Source: Apostichopus japonicus (taxonomy: Eukaryota > Echinodermata > Holothuroidea > Aspidochirotida > Stichopodidae). Taken from it: DNA of 64,000 bases. Below the pieces are notes generated by a model, which saw only the letters and a list, made by a program, of their open reading frames with translations, did no database searches and was not told the DNA's origin. The translations under genes and the position numbers were made by a program. Location: the NCBI RefSeq assembly GCF_037975245.1, contig NC_092572.1:27947989-28011988 (forward strand). The letters run 5' to 3'. The first letter of the stretch is position 1; every line of letters begins with the position of its first letter. Shown here piece after piece: positions 21,337-34,100 of the stretch.

Positions 21337-22296
21337 CTGCTGTCAAGTATTACAATATATATCTTAATACATAGGGGTATTGAGATGTATAGGGCTTTAA
21401 TTGTTAAGTGTTCATAGTCTACACTGCACATTTGTGATGTTTTATATATTTATGAAGGTTTTGGTCCTGTTGGATGTCATATACAGTAAACATGCTTTAA
21501 TGTGTGTACAGGGGACTGTACTGTAGCCATTGTCTGTCATTTTCTAACAAAATTAATCTAGAATGTCCTCCAAGTTGCTTTGGTGTATGTGCAGGGCTGT
21601 AACCAGTCTGTTCAAAAACATGAAATCTTATACTGCACAATGCAGTTAGAATGTGGGAATTGATAGACACATTTTGCATCTAACCCATAACCCAAATAAA
21701 TTATCCAAGGGGTGGACAATACTGTGTCTGAGACCCCTCTTTCAGGGGGACATCAGACTCCCTCTCCCACTTCAAACTCTGGCTAGATGGCATTGTAAAC
21801 TGCATGTGTAAAGTTTAAGAAACATTGCTGCTTGTTATACGACCAATCCCACTGGTTGGAGTCTTGAAATTTTTTGTGTTTCTAGGCATCACATACAGAC
21901 ACAGTAATACACCCACACAAATACACCTACAGTACAAGCAAACTTGATAATATAGGTTCCTGATGCTTTCAGCATAGGAACTGAAGAAGACACCAAAATG
22001 GCAAACTACATTAAGGGTTTGATGAAATAACTGGTTGGGAATCCGAGACATTGCTTAAAATGACAAGACTTTCACATATTTTGTCCCTGCGGACCTCAAA
22101 TGACCTATGACCACGATCAAAAGATAAAGAGTTCACCTCATCAATTGAGGGATATTCATGTGCTAGACTACAGTGAGACCCATCTATGTTTCTCTTTCAT
22201 ACTGTATCATTTTTACAAGAATTTTCCATTTTTGACCTTTGACCTTCATGAAAGCAGGATTCATCTTATTACTAAACAAGAGCCCAAGGGCACTAT

Positions 22297-23775
22297 GGTT
22301 CCTTGCTTATAAGGACTTTAGAAGCACTATCCTAAAATTGTTATTTCAGGGATGAATGTACACACATGATATTATTGCCATAAATATCACAAATCAATGA
22401 TTGATCCTTTTGAGAATCAGTTGACTTTTGTTAAATTTGTTTATATAAACTTGCAGAATCATCCTAACTTTACTTAATAACTTTGGTTGCACAGGAGTCA
22501 ACCCATGGACATTTAAAATATGGCCACACAAATTCAAAAATTCAACAACAAAAAAACTAATACAGGTCACTGGAGGCACTATTCCAAGGTCATGTGAGGT
22601 CAACAGAGGTCCACCTCTCAAAACCAAACAAAACCGCATGAAGGTCACACAGGGGTCAACCATAGACAATTTTGATCAGTTTTGAGATTGAGTTTTTGAC
22701 CCTTGTTGACCTTGGATGACATGACCATTATGTTTGGAAATGATCGCTTACCCTTTACGCAACTAGTCCAAAAAAACATATTTAACCCATAATTGACCTT
22801 TGGTGACCTTGGATTACATAACGGTTATTTTGGAAAATGTGCCCCTTCATTCACAACTGGTCCCAATATAACTGCTATTTTATATTTCGTAATTGGAAGT
22901 TGTTGCAAAAATTGGCATGAGTGGGCAGATTTTTTGCCCATAAGCGACCTTGGATGACATGACTGTTTTTATTAAAAAGTTCCCCTCATTGATGTGCACA
23001 TTCTCGCATAATTGTTATGCACTCCAATCTACACACACAATGTTATTGCTAAAAAGGTATCAAATCCAACCTTTGGGGCCTCATAACTTAAGAACCGTTT
23101 CGTCTATAGAACACAGAGCTCTATAAAATATTGACAAACTGTTTTTCTTTGCCCTGTATCTCCTATTAAAAATTAGCATATATTTTATATAAAAACCTTA
23201 ACCTCTGATTAACTTTACACCCGAAGGTCGCACACAGGTCAACCCATGGACAATTTTGATCGGAAGACCATTTGAGATCTGAATATGGCCACAAGAATTC
23301 AAATAACCAAAGAAACTAACACAGGTCACCAGAGGTCAACAGAAGGTTGAAGCTGTCACAAAGATGACTAATGGATTACAATAGCGTAACTCAGACATTT
23401 TGTTCTCAAGCTATTGCAGAAATACTAGTTTTTGACCCCTAATTGACCTTTGATGACCTTGGATCACACGACTGTTATGGTTGAAACGATCCCCTACCCC
23501 ATTTACAACTAGTTCTAACACAAACATGTCACACCCTGTCAATGGGAGTTATTGCTTTGTTTATTATTTGGCTTTTTGGTCCTAACTGACCTTTGGTGAC
23601 CTTTACAAGCAGCGAAAACAATAGGGCCCACCTTCTCACTATGGCGAATCTAAATACCAAGTTTGATATCAGTTCAACTTTTCCTTGTTGAGTTACAGTG
23701 CACCCAAGCAAGTGTTACAGACACACACATATGCCAAGCTGACTACATAGGTTCCTTTTGCTAAAGCAAGGAACC
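22297..23775. repeat. Repeat bounded by GGTTCCTTGC inverted ends
   Basis: GGTTCCTTGC at 22297-22306 is matched by GCAAGGAACC at 23766-23775. The right end itself folds into a hairpin (23750-23775). The interior consists of repeated GACCTTGGATGACATGAC-like phrases. The family recurs near 6.3, 36.5, 47.9 and 56.3 kb. Confidence 0.55.
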
Positions 23776-26475
23776 AAAAACACTGTGATTCATATCTACA
23801 TGACATCCACCTGCTAAGTTTGACATCCATTCAATTTTCCTTGTTGGGCTACTATATTTTAATTGGCTTGACATTGTGACTTCTGCTGACCTCAAATGAC
23901 CCTCCACTATAAATATGAGAAATCATCTACTCAATATTAGTTATCCACATACTAGTAGTAAACAATCCATCCATCCATTATTCCATCCATCCATGTTTCA
24001 TATTTTGAGATATCATGTACTGTATACCGTAGGGCTACTAAGGAATATGCTGCAGCCTTGGTCACATTGCATGTAAACTGTACAGTTAAATGTGAGTAGA
24101 TCATTGCAGCAGCTGATCAAACTCAAATGCTAAACATAAGTGATGGTGCTGATCATACTGATTTTGTTTTAACAAAATTTAGGCAGGCAATAAAGCAGAC
24201 ATTCATTGCTTGTGATCATTAGCCCCATTGTTTGCTTTAAAGAGGAGCACACTGTTCCCTTTGTGGTCTCTGGCAGGCTTTACCACAAGCTCTGTTATGA
24301 CTTGTTTGTTAGAGGAATTTTCTAGTAAAAAATGGGGGCCAGTCCTTCCTGTCATATCATCTTTTGTCTTTGTATTTCACTATTAAGCCTTGCCATGTGA
24401 TGAATTGCAGTTTCTGTGATAGAGTGCTTGAAACATTGGCTCTTCCTGCCAGAAAATTTGAAACTAAGGACCGACCTACATCAAGACGTGACGTCAGTGC
24501 ATCACATTGGTCACACTCGATCAGATCTCACTCTAGGCTTGGCCTTGATATGCTACACAGGAGTGTGTATAGACTTCGCATATGCCTGTGAATGAAAAAG
24601 ATCTCACTCTACGCTTGGCCTTGATTCACTACACAGGAATGTGTACATCACAGGGAAATTTCCATCTACACCCTATTTTGCTTCAGCAATTTTAACTTTC
24701 CTGGCTACAGTGTAGCTTGCTAATGATAGCGTCCCTGCAGCCTTCCCCCCCCCCACCCCAACGAAGTGAAGCAATGACGTCACCGGCAATCTCCAATGTT
24801 CAATTCATATTATATTAAGTTGGCGCAAGGTTAAAAAATTCACTTCTCCTGAATCATAGGATGAAAACATCCCAAACATCCCTAGGACTGTGGCGATGAT
24901 AATTCCAAATCCAGTACTCATAGGTCAGGCTTTGTTTCGTTCTTGATTAAGTCTTTATAGTTATTTCATGTTCTGTGTAATCTCTGGAGGAATAAGTTAA
25001 AGGTATGGGAAGACAGTCTGCCTACTTCCTGGAGAATTTGTGACCAAGGCTTAAGTAAAATCTTGTCTCTAGGGTGGGGAAAATGATTTCTCTCAAAGCT
25101 TCTTTGTTTTTCTTTAAATTTCTATAAAACACTCGAGTTTGCAAGCAACTCTACCATTCACCAAGACACTCCAAGCTGTCATGCATGTGCAGTAGAGACA
25201 AGCTAGAAAACTGTAAGAAATTAGTTACATTAATTTCAATACAGGTAAAGAGTTCATCTTTTAACTTTGCCCCAAACCCCTAAGGAGCCTAGTCAGTTTA
25301 ATTGTGCCTACCTTCTGTATATTACCTGTGAATGTATGCACTATGCAGGTTAGTTCTGTGATAACAATGTGCACACAGAGTAGCAGCCCTTATTAAGTGT
25401 AATTTGAATTAATTAGTTTATTGATCTCCTGTTATGGCAGAATGCACAAAGAATGAATTTATTATTTAGGAATTAATAACTGTAACAGCTATATAGTGAG
25501 TCTACAGGTACAGTTATTACTAAATTGTAATGTGTGTAAATTCTGTATCATTTTAACTGAACATTGTTTAATAGCTGTTTACAGGGTTGATTATGGCACT
25601 TATATTCCCTCAGCCATAATGTGCGTATGGTTAAGTCCTAACCTACATTGAATTAATGTGAGAGAATTGAAAGTGCTTCAGGTTATTGGTCCATTGAGAA
25701 ACAACATTGGGATATTTATAAGTTTTATTATGTATTGCTGTGATTATGTCGAGCTTTACCCTTCACTCTAATGCACTCACATTTATTTTTCAGTTGGTAT
25801 AAGTGTCGCCTATTCGAGCTATGTTTAGATCCCATGATGCAATGCTACACTTTTACTAGTTGCCATGGTGACAGGATTTGCTGAACTTTCCATCAACTTC
25901 TGGGTTGAAAGATTTGTAGCAATATATTTTAGTAGATAGGACTGCGGCTATATTAAGGTTTTGTTAGAATGTTAGCAAGTATTAGCAGCCCTAATAGTCA
26001 CTCCTAATTGGTACAGATAATCATCAGACCAGATAAAGCTGATATTCTATGTGATATAGTCTCTGCTTTGTAGCCTACTTTTAGTCCAAGGGGTTGCCTA
26101 GGTACATGCAGCCTAAACAAAGGTGTTTGCTGCCATGGCAACCTGTTGTCTAAGTCAGAAGTTGCAAATGGGCCAAAGTGGTTAAAGTGCTACTTGTTGT
26201 TACTATTACTAGATGAGGGATTTCCCCGTTAGAGTTTACTGAAAAATTTCCCGCTCCTGAACTTGACAGTCATTTGTTGCTGTTAATTAGCTACAAAATT
26301 CATCATAAATTTGATTTTTCTTTCTTGACCTATAACTATGGGCTTCTGTTGGGCACACAACATCTTGTCAGGAGTCATTATAGCTAAGTATTGTGTGTTC
26401 ATGTACGGGTATTTTAAAGGGCATGTTTTCATGGACTGCAGGGAAATAAGTTTTTCTGAGCGAGTTTTCAAGACT

Positions 26476-28336
26476 TTTTAAATCCTAGTAATAATACTGT
26501 ATTAAGGGTCTACACAGTTTATATAATGAAAGAAATTTCAGAGGATTTTGGCATTTATTCGCCCGGTACTGTATGTATGTGTTGCTATGAGAGGCTTTGC
26601 TACTTCAATCCTATTAACACTTTCTTCGCATTTTTTCTCTAAATTCATTCATATTATAACAAAATAGCAATAAGTGTGATATAAGGAGATGTTCCTATGT
26701 ACCGAACCAAAATATGTTTCTATTGGAGGTCTACATTGTTTTTTATAATGCAAGAAATTTCAGATTTTGAAAATTATTTGCCCTGTACTGTATGTATGTG
26801 TTGCTATGAGAGGCTTTGCTACTTCAATCCTATTAACACTTTCTTCGCATTTTTTCTCTAAGTTCATTCATATTATAACAAAATAGCAATAAGTGTGATA
26901 TAAGGAGATGTTCCTATGTACCGAACCAAAATATGTTTCTATTGGAGGTCTACATTGTTTTTTATAATGCAAGAAATTTCAGATTTTGAAAATTATTTGC
27001 CCTGTACTGTATGTATATGAGAGGCTTTGCTATTTCAATCCTATTAACACTTTCTTCGCATTTTTGCTCTAAATTTATTGATATTGCAACAAAACAGCAA
27101 TAAGTGTGCTCTTAGGAGATGTTGGTATGCACCGAACTAAATATGTTTCTATTGGAGGCCTACATTGTTTTTTATAATGCAAGTATTTTCAGAGGATTTT
27201 GAATATTATTCGCCCTGTACTGTATGTATGTATGTGTTGCTATGAGAGGTTTTGCTACTTCAATCCTATTAAAAATTTCTTCTCATTTTTTCTCTAAATT
27301 CATTCATATTGCCTTAAAATAGCAATAAGTGTGCTCTTAGGAGATGTTCGTATGCACCAAACCCAAATATGTTTCTATTGGAGGTCTACACAGTTTTTTA
27401 TAATGCAAGAAATTTCAGATTTTGAAAATTATTTGCCCTGTACTGTATGTATGTGTTGCTATGAGAGGCTTTGCTACTTCAATCTTATTAAAACTTTCTT
27501 CTCATTTTTTCTCTAAATTCATTCATATTATAACAAAATAGCAATAAGTGTGCTCTTAGGAGATGTTCGTATGCACCGAACCCAAATATGTTTCTATTGG
27601 AGGTCTACACAGTTTTTTATAATGCAAAAAATTTCAGAGGATTTTGGAATTTATTCGCCCTGTACTGTATGTATGTGTTCCTATGAGAGGCTTTGCTACT
27701 TCAGTCCTATTAAAATTTTCTTCGCATTTTTTCTCTAAATTTATTGATATTGCCACAAAATAGCAATAAGTGTGCTCTTAGGAGATGTTCGTATGCACCG
27801 AACCCAAATATGTTTCTATTGGAGGTCTACACAGTTTTTTATAATGCAAGAAATTTCAGAGGATTTCGACAATTTTTCGCCCTGTACTGTATGTATGTGT
27901 TGCTATGAGAGGTTTTGCTGCTTCAATCCTATTAAAATTTTCTTCTCATTTTTGCTCTTAATTCATTCATATTGCCTTAAAATAGCAATAAGTGTGCTCT
28001 TAGGAGATGTTCGTATGCACCGAACCCAAATATGTTTCTATTGGAGGTCTACACACTTTTTTATAATGCAAGAAATTTCAGAGGATTTTGGAATTTATTC
28101 ACCCTGTACTGTATGTATGTGTTGCTATGAGAGGTTTTGCTACTTCAATCCTATTAAAATTTTCTTCTCATTTTTTCTCTAAATTTATTGATATTGCCAC
28201 AAAATAGCAATAAGTGTGCTCTTAGGAGATGTTCGTATGCACCGAACCCAAATATGTTTCTATTGGAGGTCTACACAGTTTTTTATAATGCAAGAAATTT
28301 CAGAGGATTTTGGAATTTATTCGCCCTGTACTGTAT
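26476..28336 (+). repeat. About 220-bp tandem satellite, left block
   Basis: Eight or so direct copies of a 205-222-bp unit. Landmarks in each unit are GGAGATGTTCGTATGCACCG, TATGTTTCTATTGGAGG and CTGTATGTATGTGTTGCTA. The last five units keep a 61-codon frame starting MLLGDVRMHRTQICFYWRST. Confidence 0.93.
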
Positions 28337-28341
28337 GTATG

Positions 28342-30481
28342 CAGGTGCGTATCCAGGGGGGGGGGCGTTGGGGGCGCGCGCCCCCCGGGTAAGAAAAAGA
28401 GGAGAGAAAAAAAAGAGAAGAAAAAAGGAAAAAAGAGGGGAAAAAAGAAGAGGAGGAGAGGAAGGAAGAGAAAAGAAAAAGAAGAAAGAGAGAAAAAGGA
28501 GAAAAGGAGGGAGTAAAAGAAAAACGCGAAGACACCGGGAAGAGAAAGAGGAACAGTGACATCATTACAGCGCTGAAGGGTAGCCAGTGACGGATCAATG
28601 ATTTCGTAAAAGTGTGACTCACCCTACCCCTTACACCGACAACTCCATTTTTTGACGTTTCCATTTTCCTCTCTCACTAATGATCTATATATATACTATA
28701 TATGGTCTATCATAACGCGTGTGTAGAATTGTGCTATGAAACCAACTGTGGCTGGTCTCGAACTCGACCGTGTCGTCGGGGAACATGACGATTTTTGGGA
28801 TGGGGGCGACCGCCCGCCCCCCCCCCCATTCAGCATTGTTTTAAATGATATCGCTAAGTAATTTCAAAATAGAAAGTGCTTAGATGCAACTTACAAGGCC
28901 TGGGAAGTGTCATTTCCAGCGATCTGGGAGGCATTTTCAGCCAAAATTTGCTTGTACGCTTCGCGCTAACAAATGGTCCTGGGTGCGCCGCTGAGATAAT
29001 TTGCCTACAGGCTTCGCCCCTCCCTTGGCAAATTCCTCGCTACGCGCCTGTTCGAATTTGTAACGCAAACAGCAGATATCACATCATATCAGTGAGCATG
29101 AAAATGGCGTTCCAGGATGAAAAGTCTCAAAAGTGTCCGACTTGCCTGAAAAAATTAAACAAAAATTTTCGCGCGTTTCGCGCGCGTTCAACGTGTTAAT
29201 GTCGATATCATATAAGCAAGCATCGGTTATTACATCGCATGCCATCATGTACCGTGCGGTCCGTTCAAATTGCGCAGTATACCGCGGGATGCTAATGTAA
29301 ACAACGACATGTCTCATGTAGATGTATAAAAAGCATGGAGGTCCAATTATGTCAAAACTCTCTTTTACATTAGTAATGGCGAATTAGGGGCTGCACCCCC
29401 GCCGCGCAGTGGCGGAGCGTCCATACGGTCAGGGGGGCGCATGCCCCCCCCCCCCCTGACGGACTCAAATGGACTGCTGGCGCCTTTTTCAGCTCTTTAC
29501 CACTTTTTACTTATTCGTGATTATTGACTTTTTCATTGCGCTCTCATCTACTTATTGACATTTGTCACATTTTGTTGGTGTAATTTGGAGATGACACCTA
29601 TTTATTCTTCGTTTATCTGCAAATTAGCCAGGCCCGGAAAGAGTCATTTCCGGCGATCTAGGGAGTATCTTTACTCAAAAATTTTCTGTACGCTACGCGC
29701 CAACCAGTGGTGGCGCTCCGCTTAGATAGTGTTGAAAGCGCCTCTACAGACCATTCTCGCCCCTCCTGACCAATACCCCTAGCTCCGCCACTTCCGCCGC
29801 GCCTCCTACGCCTATGTGTATAGTGTTCGGTTTCGGAAATATCTGCTATTTTTTCATTTCCTTCAACCAAGTTTTATAATAGCCGTTATAAGAGGTTTTA
29901 ATATTTCTACACCAATAAATTAACTGTGTCTGAATTTTCGAAAATTTCTGACCAACATTCTGCATCACACTTCCCTCTACTCGTGCAATTTTGACCGGTC
30001 TGTTAGGGGTTGAAGGAAGTTCTTCTATATTGGTTGTCCATAGATGAAATTTTGTACAACATTATGGGTATGTTTTCAAGTGAGTTTATTCACGAGAAAT
30101 CTGAATTTTCAAATTCTGAACAAATATGGGGCTTAAAACCTTGAAAAGTGGGGCTGACGGGTATTGTGGGCCGCGACGTAGAATCACCTACAAAAGCAAA
30201 GACCCACAAGAGATGCGATCAGGTCGAACATGATGTGTGCCGGGTTGACAATCTTCAAAAAGGTTATGGATGGAAAAAAAAAACTATTAGGAAATACTTG
30301 GTTCTCAGGCAAAAAGTGTACATCTGGTTGGTCATTTCAAGCCCGAGAAGTGCCGTTTCCGGTGATCTGGGGGGTATCAAAATAAGAAATTTTCTTGTAC
30401 GCTGCGCGCCAACCGATGGTGGCGCTCCGCTTAGATAGTAATTCGCGCCCCCCGGGTTTGAAAATCCTGGATACGCACCTG
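28342..30481. mobile_element. Non-autonomous inverted-repeat element, copy 1 (2,140 bp)
   Basis: Ends CAGGTGCGTATCCAGG and CCTGGATACGCACCTG form inverted repeats. GTATG is duplicated on both sides (28337-28341 and 30482-30486). The satellite unit is interrupted exactly here, and neighbouring units give the empty site. The interior has a purine-only tract (28390-28520), short GC-rich palindromes and a nested hAT-like element. There is no transposase. Confidence 0.9.
29407..29793. mobile_element. hAT-like MITE nested in copy 1 (387 bp)
   Basis: Starts CAGTGGCGGAGC and ends GCTCCGCCACTT. It is flanked by a perfect 8-bp duplication CCGCCGCG (29399-29406 and 29794-29801), the hAT signature. The related site in the second copy near 52405 lacks the insertion. 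Confidence 0.9.
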
Positions 30482-30985
30482 GTATGTGTTCCTATGAGAG
30501 GTTTTGCTACTTCAGTCCTATTAAAATTTTCTTCTCATTTTTTCTCTAAATTTATTCATATTGCCACAAAATAGCAATAAGTGTGCTCTTAGGAGATGTT
30601 CGTATGCACCGAACCCAAATATGTTTCTATTGGAGGTCTACACAGTTTTTTATAATGCAAGAAATTTCAGAGGATTTTGGAATTCATTCGCCCTGTGCTG
30701 TATGTATGTGTTGCTATGTCAGGTTTTGCTGCTTCAATCCTATTAAAATTTTCTTCTCATTTTTTCTCTAAATTTATTCATATTGCCACAAAATAGCAAT
30801 AAGTGTGCTCTTAGGAGATGTTCGTATGCACCGAACCCAAATATGTTTCTATTGGAGGTCTACACAGATTTTTATAATGCAAGTAATTTCAGAGGATTTT
30901 GGAATTTATTCACCCTGTGCTGTATGTATGTAATTGCTATCAGAGGTTTTGCTGCTTCAATCTTATAAAAATTTTAGTCCCAAAT
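30482..30985 (+). repeat. About 220-bp tandem satellite, right block
   Basis: Two and a half further units of the same satellite after the insertion. The array ends about 150 bp beyond the stop codon of the minus-strand beta-propeller gene. Confidence 0.93.
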
Positions 30986-31135
30986 TTCATATTATTTCCA
31001 AGACTCGCAAAAGCAGTACAAATAAACGTAATCTACAGAAGTGTTCGCAGTCACTGATACCTAACTTGGTAGTTTTTCTAGCCTATTTTCATTATTCTAG
31101 ATGTAAAATAAAATTCCTATGTTTACTTGTTTACA

Positions 31136-34100
31136 CTATCCTACTGTACTTACTGTGCTGTATACACTCAGTCTTCCTTCTCTTGTTGTTGTAAACATAA
31201 ACCTGTTTACATCGTTTATCCTGATTCTACGCACAAACTTATCAATAACTCGGAAAGTAAACAATGTATGATTCTCAGAGAGAGAGAAAACAACAACAAC
31301 AGCACCAACAGGGAGAGACCAACATGATACAAACACCAGACCAAACTCACTGCTTACAGTGCTACTGGGTGCATGTGAGGAGTCTGGTGTGTTGTATTCA
31401 TGTAACATCACTCCCTCCATGTTGTATCTAATGGCTCTAGCAATGACTGTAGATATAAACAGATTATCTCCATAAACTGTTATATCTAGAGGATAATCTC
31501 TTACTAATCCTTCCAAGGTGATTGTCTTGATTTTATGTAAACTAAAATCAAACACAATCACCTCGTTAGATTCATACAAACCAATAAATATCTCTCCCCC
31601 TCTGATAGTCATACAATTGGCTTCTCCATCGCGTAACTGATCACTGTGTGTGGGTATGTCGTCTGTCTTGATATTGAAGACATCCAACTGATCACCACAC
31701 ACAGTGACTATACGAGAATCATCCAAGAATGAAACACAACGAGGCCGCCATCTTGAAGGATTCTTAAATTCTTTAGAATAAAACCGAGTTATAAATGGCG
31801 ACGAAGAATCAGGAATATTTAATGCAAACAGGTCTATGAATGATGTCCCTGTGTCTTCGTTGTTACCGCTAACAGCAACTTTGGTAGAATCCAACGTCAT
31901 ATCACGCAGCTGCCAGTCGCCTTCACCGGTAAACCTGGGCAACCGCGTACGATGAACTCTATTATATACAAGGCAAAAAAAAGTACAATATTAGGTCAAG
32001 TGTACAAGGCCGTGTCCATGGTAACGGAGAATGTTGTCAGACACTATGCATATGGTCGCTGGAGAATGTACGTTTTCATAACAAAAGCAAGAAAATAACG
32101 GAAGCTGAAGCACCCTCCCCCCAAAGTGTCAATACTAAATAATAAACAAAAAATAAAGAAATAAACAAACAACTAAACAAACTCACGGATCGTATATTTG
32201 CGAACATGTTGAGAGGAATTTCGCCCTAAACACGAGCTCTGGGATATAGAAATAGCTATTTACACGATTGAGTGTATCAATTCATATGACATACAGTATA
32301 AGCGATTGGCCCGTAAGACGGGTTTCGTCGAGCACCCGGATCACGGGTGAACATTATGCTGTGATTTATTAATTATTAAAATTAGCAAACAAACAATAAA
32401 ATAATTGTGGATCAATGAGACGCGAGGGCTTAATAAGGTTTCTCAGAAACTTGGCATATCCGCTGGTGATTATGTGTATTATATTCTCAGACTGAAATTC
32501 TCCCCGTGCAAATTAAGAAAGAACGTAAAAAAGAATTAACAGGAAAAATTTACAGAACCTGATCGAAGCCCCCCCCCCCCCCCGCCAATTCAGAATAAAT
32601 TGTAAACAACTATCAATAAATAAGCAAACAATTACACTAACGGATCGAGTTTGTTGAGAGAATTTTCGCTCTAAACACGAGCTATAAGGAGATACATGTT
32701 TACACGATTGAGTGTATTAATTCATATGACAGTATATAATAGGCGATTGACCCGTAAGACGGGCTGTCGTCGAGCGCCCAGATCACGGGCGTACATTGTG
32801 CTGAAAAGTAACAACACATGGAAACGATCGATGAAATATTTATGATATACTACAATATCTTTCTTACCCGCCCGTTCCCTATATGGAGTATACTATAGCT
32901 GTTTACACGATTGAGTGTATCAATGCATACTCATAGGACATGCAGTATAACAAGCGACTGGCCCGTAAAACGGGCTTTCGTTGAGCACCCGTATCACGGG
33001 TGAACAATATGCTGTGATTTCTTAGTTTAAAATTAAGTAAAAAATAATTGTGGATCAATGAGGCGCGAGGGCTTAAATAGGTTACTCAGAAACTAGGCAT
33101 ATATAGCCGCTGGTGATTATGTATATATTCTCAACTGGCTGACCCCTCCCCGTGCAAATTAAGAAAAGAACGTAAAAAAAGTAAAACAATTAATTTATAT
33201 ACTAGCTGTTGACCCCAAATATGTTATATATTCAAATATGCCGGTCACCTTTGGTCAAAATTCTTAGTTTTAATTGCAACCAAGGAAGTTTTCCTCACTC
33301 GGATTTTCAGTCATCTTGTGTGTTACTTAAAAATGTATGAGAACAATTTTGAGAGTAAAAACCTGAAGGAAAGTATACTTTGAATACTTATAGCAATTTT
33401 AGCGTGCTGTAATTTGGGGCATGCATATACTGACTATACCGGTCCCGACCTTTACGGACCTTAATTCTCCAAAAAGCTTGCAGTTGTCTGCAGCATGCAT
33501 AGCAATATCGCCCTATTGATCATTCTTCCTCTGTTGAGAGAGTCCTTTAATTAATTAATTTCGGGTGGGAAGATACTGGTCCCCTGGCCAACTATCAGAA
33601 GTACAACACCTAACAGAAAAGAACTGATCCAGGACCTCTGCACAATTTTGCAAACATACACAACGGAGCGAAAGTTTTTAAATCGATGGCGCTATACCAA
33701 TGTAAATAAAGCGAAAATGTAAAAATAGATGGCGGGCTTCCACAATTCATTATCAAATAAAGTTTTACACTCTACAAAGCGGCCGCAATGTGCTTTTCGC
33801 ATTAGGGGACGTCATATCCTTATCAAAGATAGGCTTAATTGTAAGGATATATCATATAGAAAGTGCATTTCCATGAACAACAGGACCCCTTGTCTACGCT
33901 TATATCCTTCACAAAGAAGCACATCCAGAAGGGAATTTCAAATATTGTGCAGTATTGTAGTGAATTACCAAAATTTATGATATTGCCCGTGTACGGCGTT
34001 AATCTGTTTTCTGAGCTCCAAACCCGAAATGCGAACCACAAAAAATAGATTTATGGAAGGGGTCTTGCGAAAAGTTCCTCTGGTTCAATATAATATGGAT

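Larger units (their letters stand above)
20500..26470. other. Gene-poor stretch with dispersed repeats
   Basis: No convincing gene apart from the weak exon candidate at 21.25-21.34 kb. From 22080 to 23775 lies a large patch of the TGACCTTTGACC-type repeat. CCAT repeats occur at 23957-23993 and a poly-C run at 24746. The 5' exon and promoter of the NLR gene should lie here but are not identified. Confidence 0.5.

Noticed and set aside
27331-28182. Tandem 61-136 codon frames as a gene family
   Set aside because: They are satellite units with no splice signals or recognisable domain; kept only as a repeat observation.
28188-28664. Lys/Arg/Glu-rich and Ser/Phe-rich open frames
   Set aside because: They arise from the purine-only tract of the inverted-repeat element; the same frames recur at 51130-51337.
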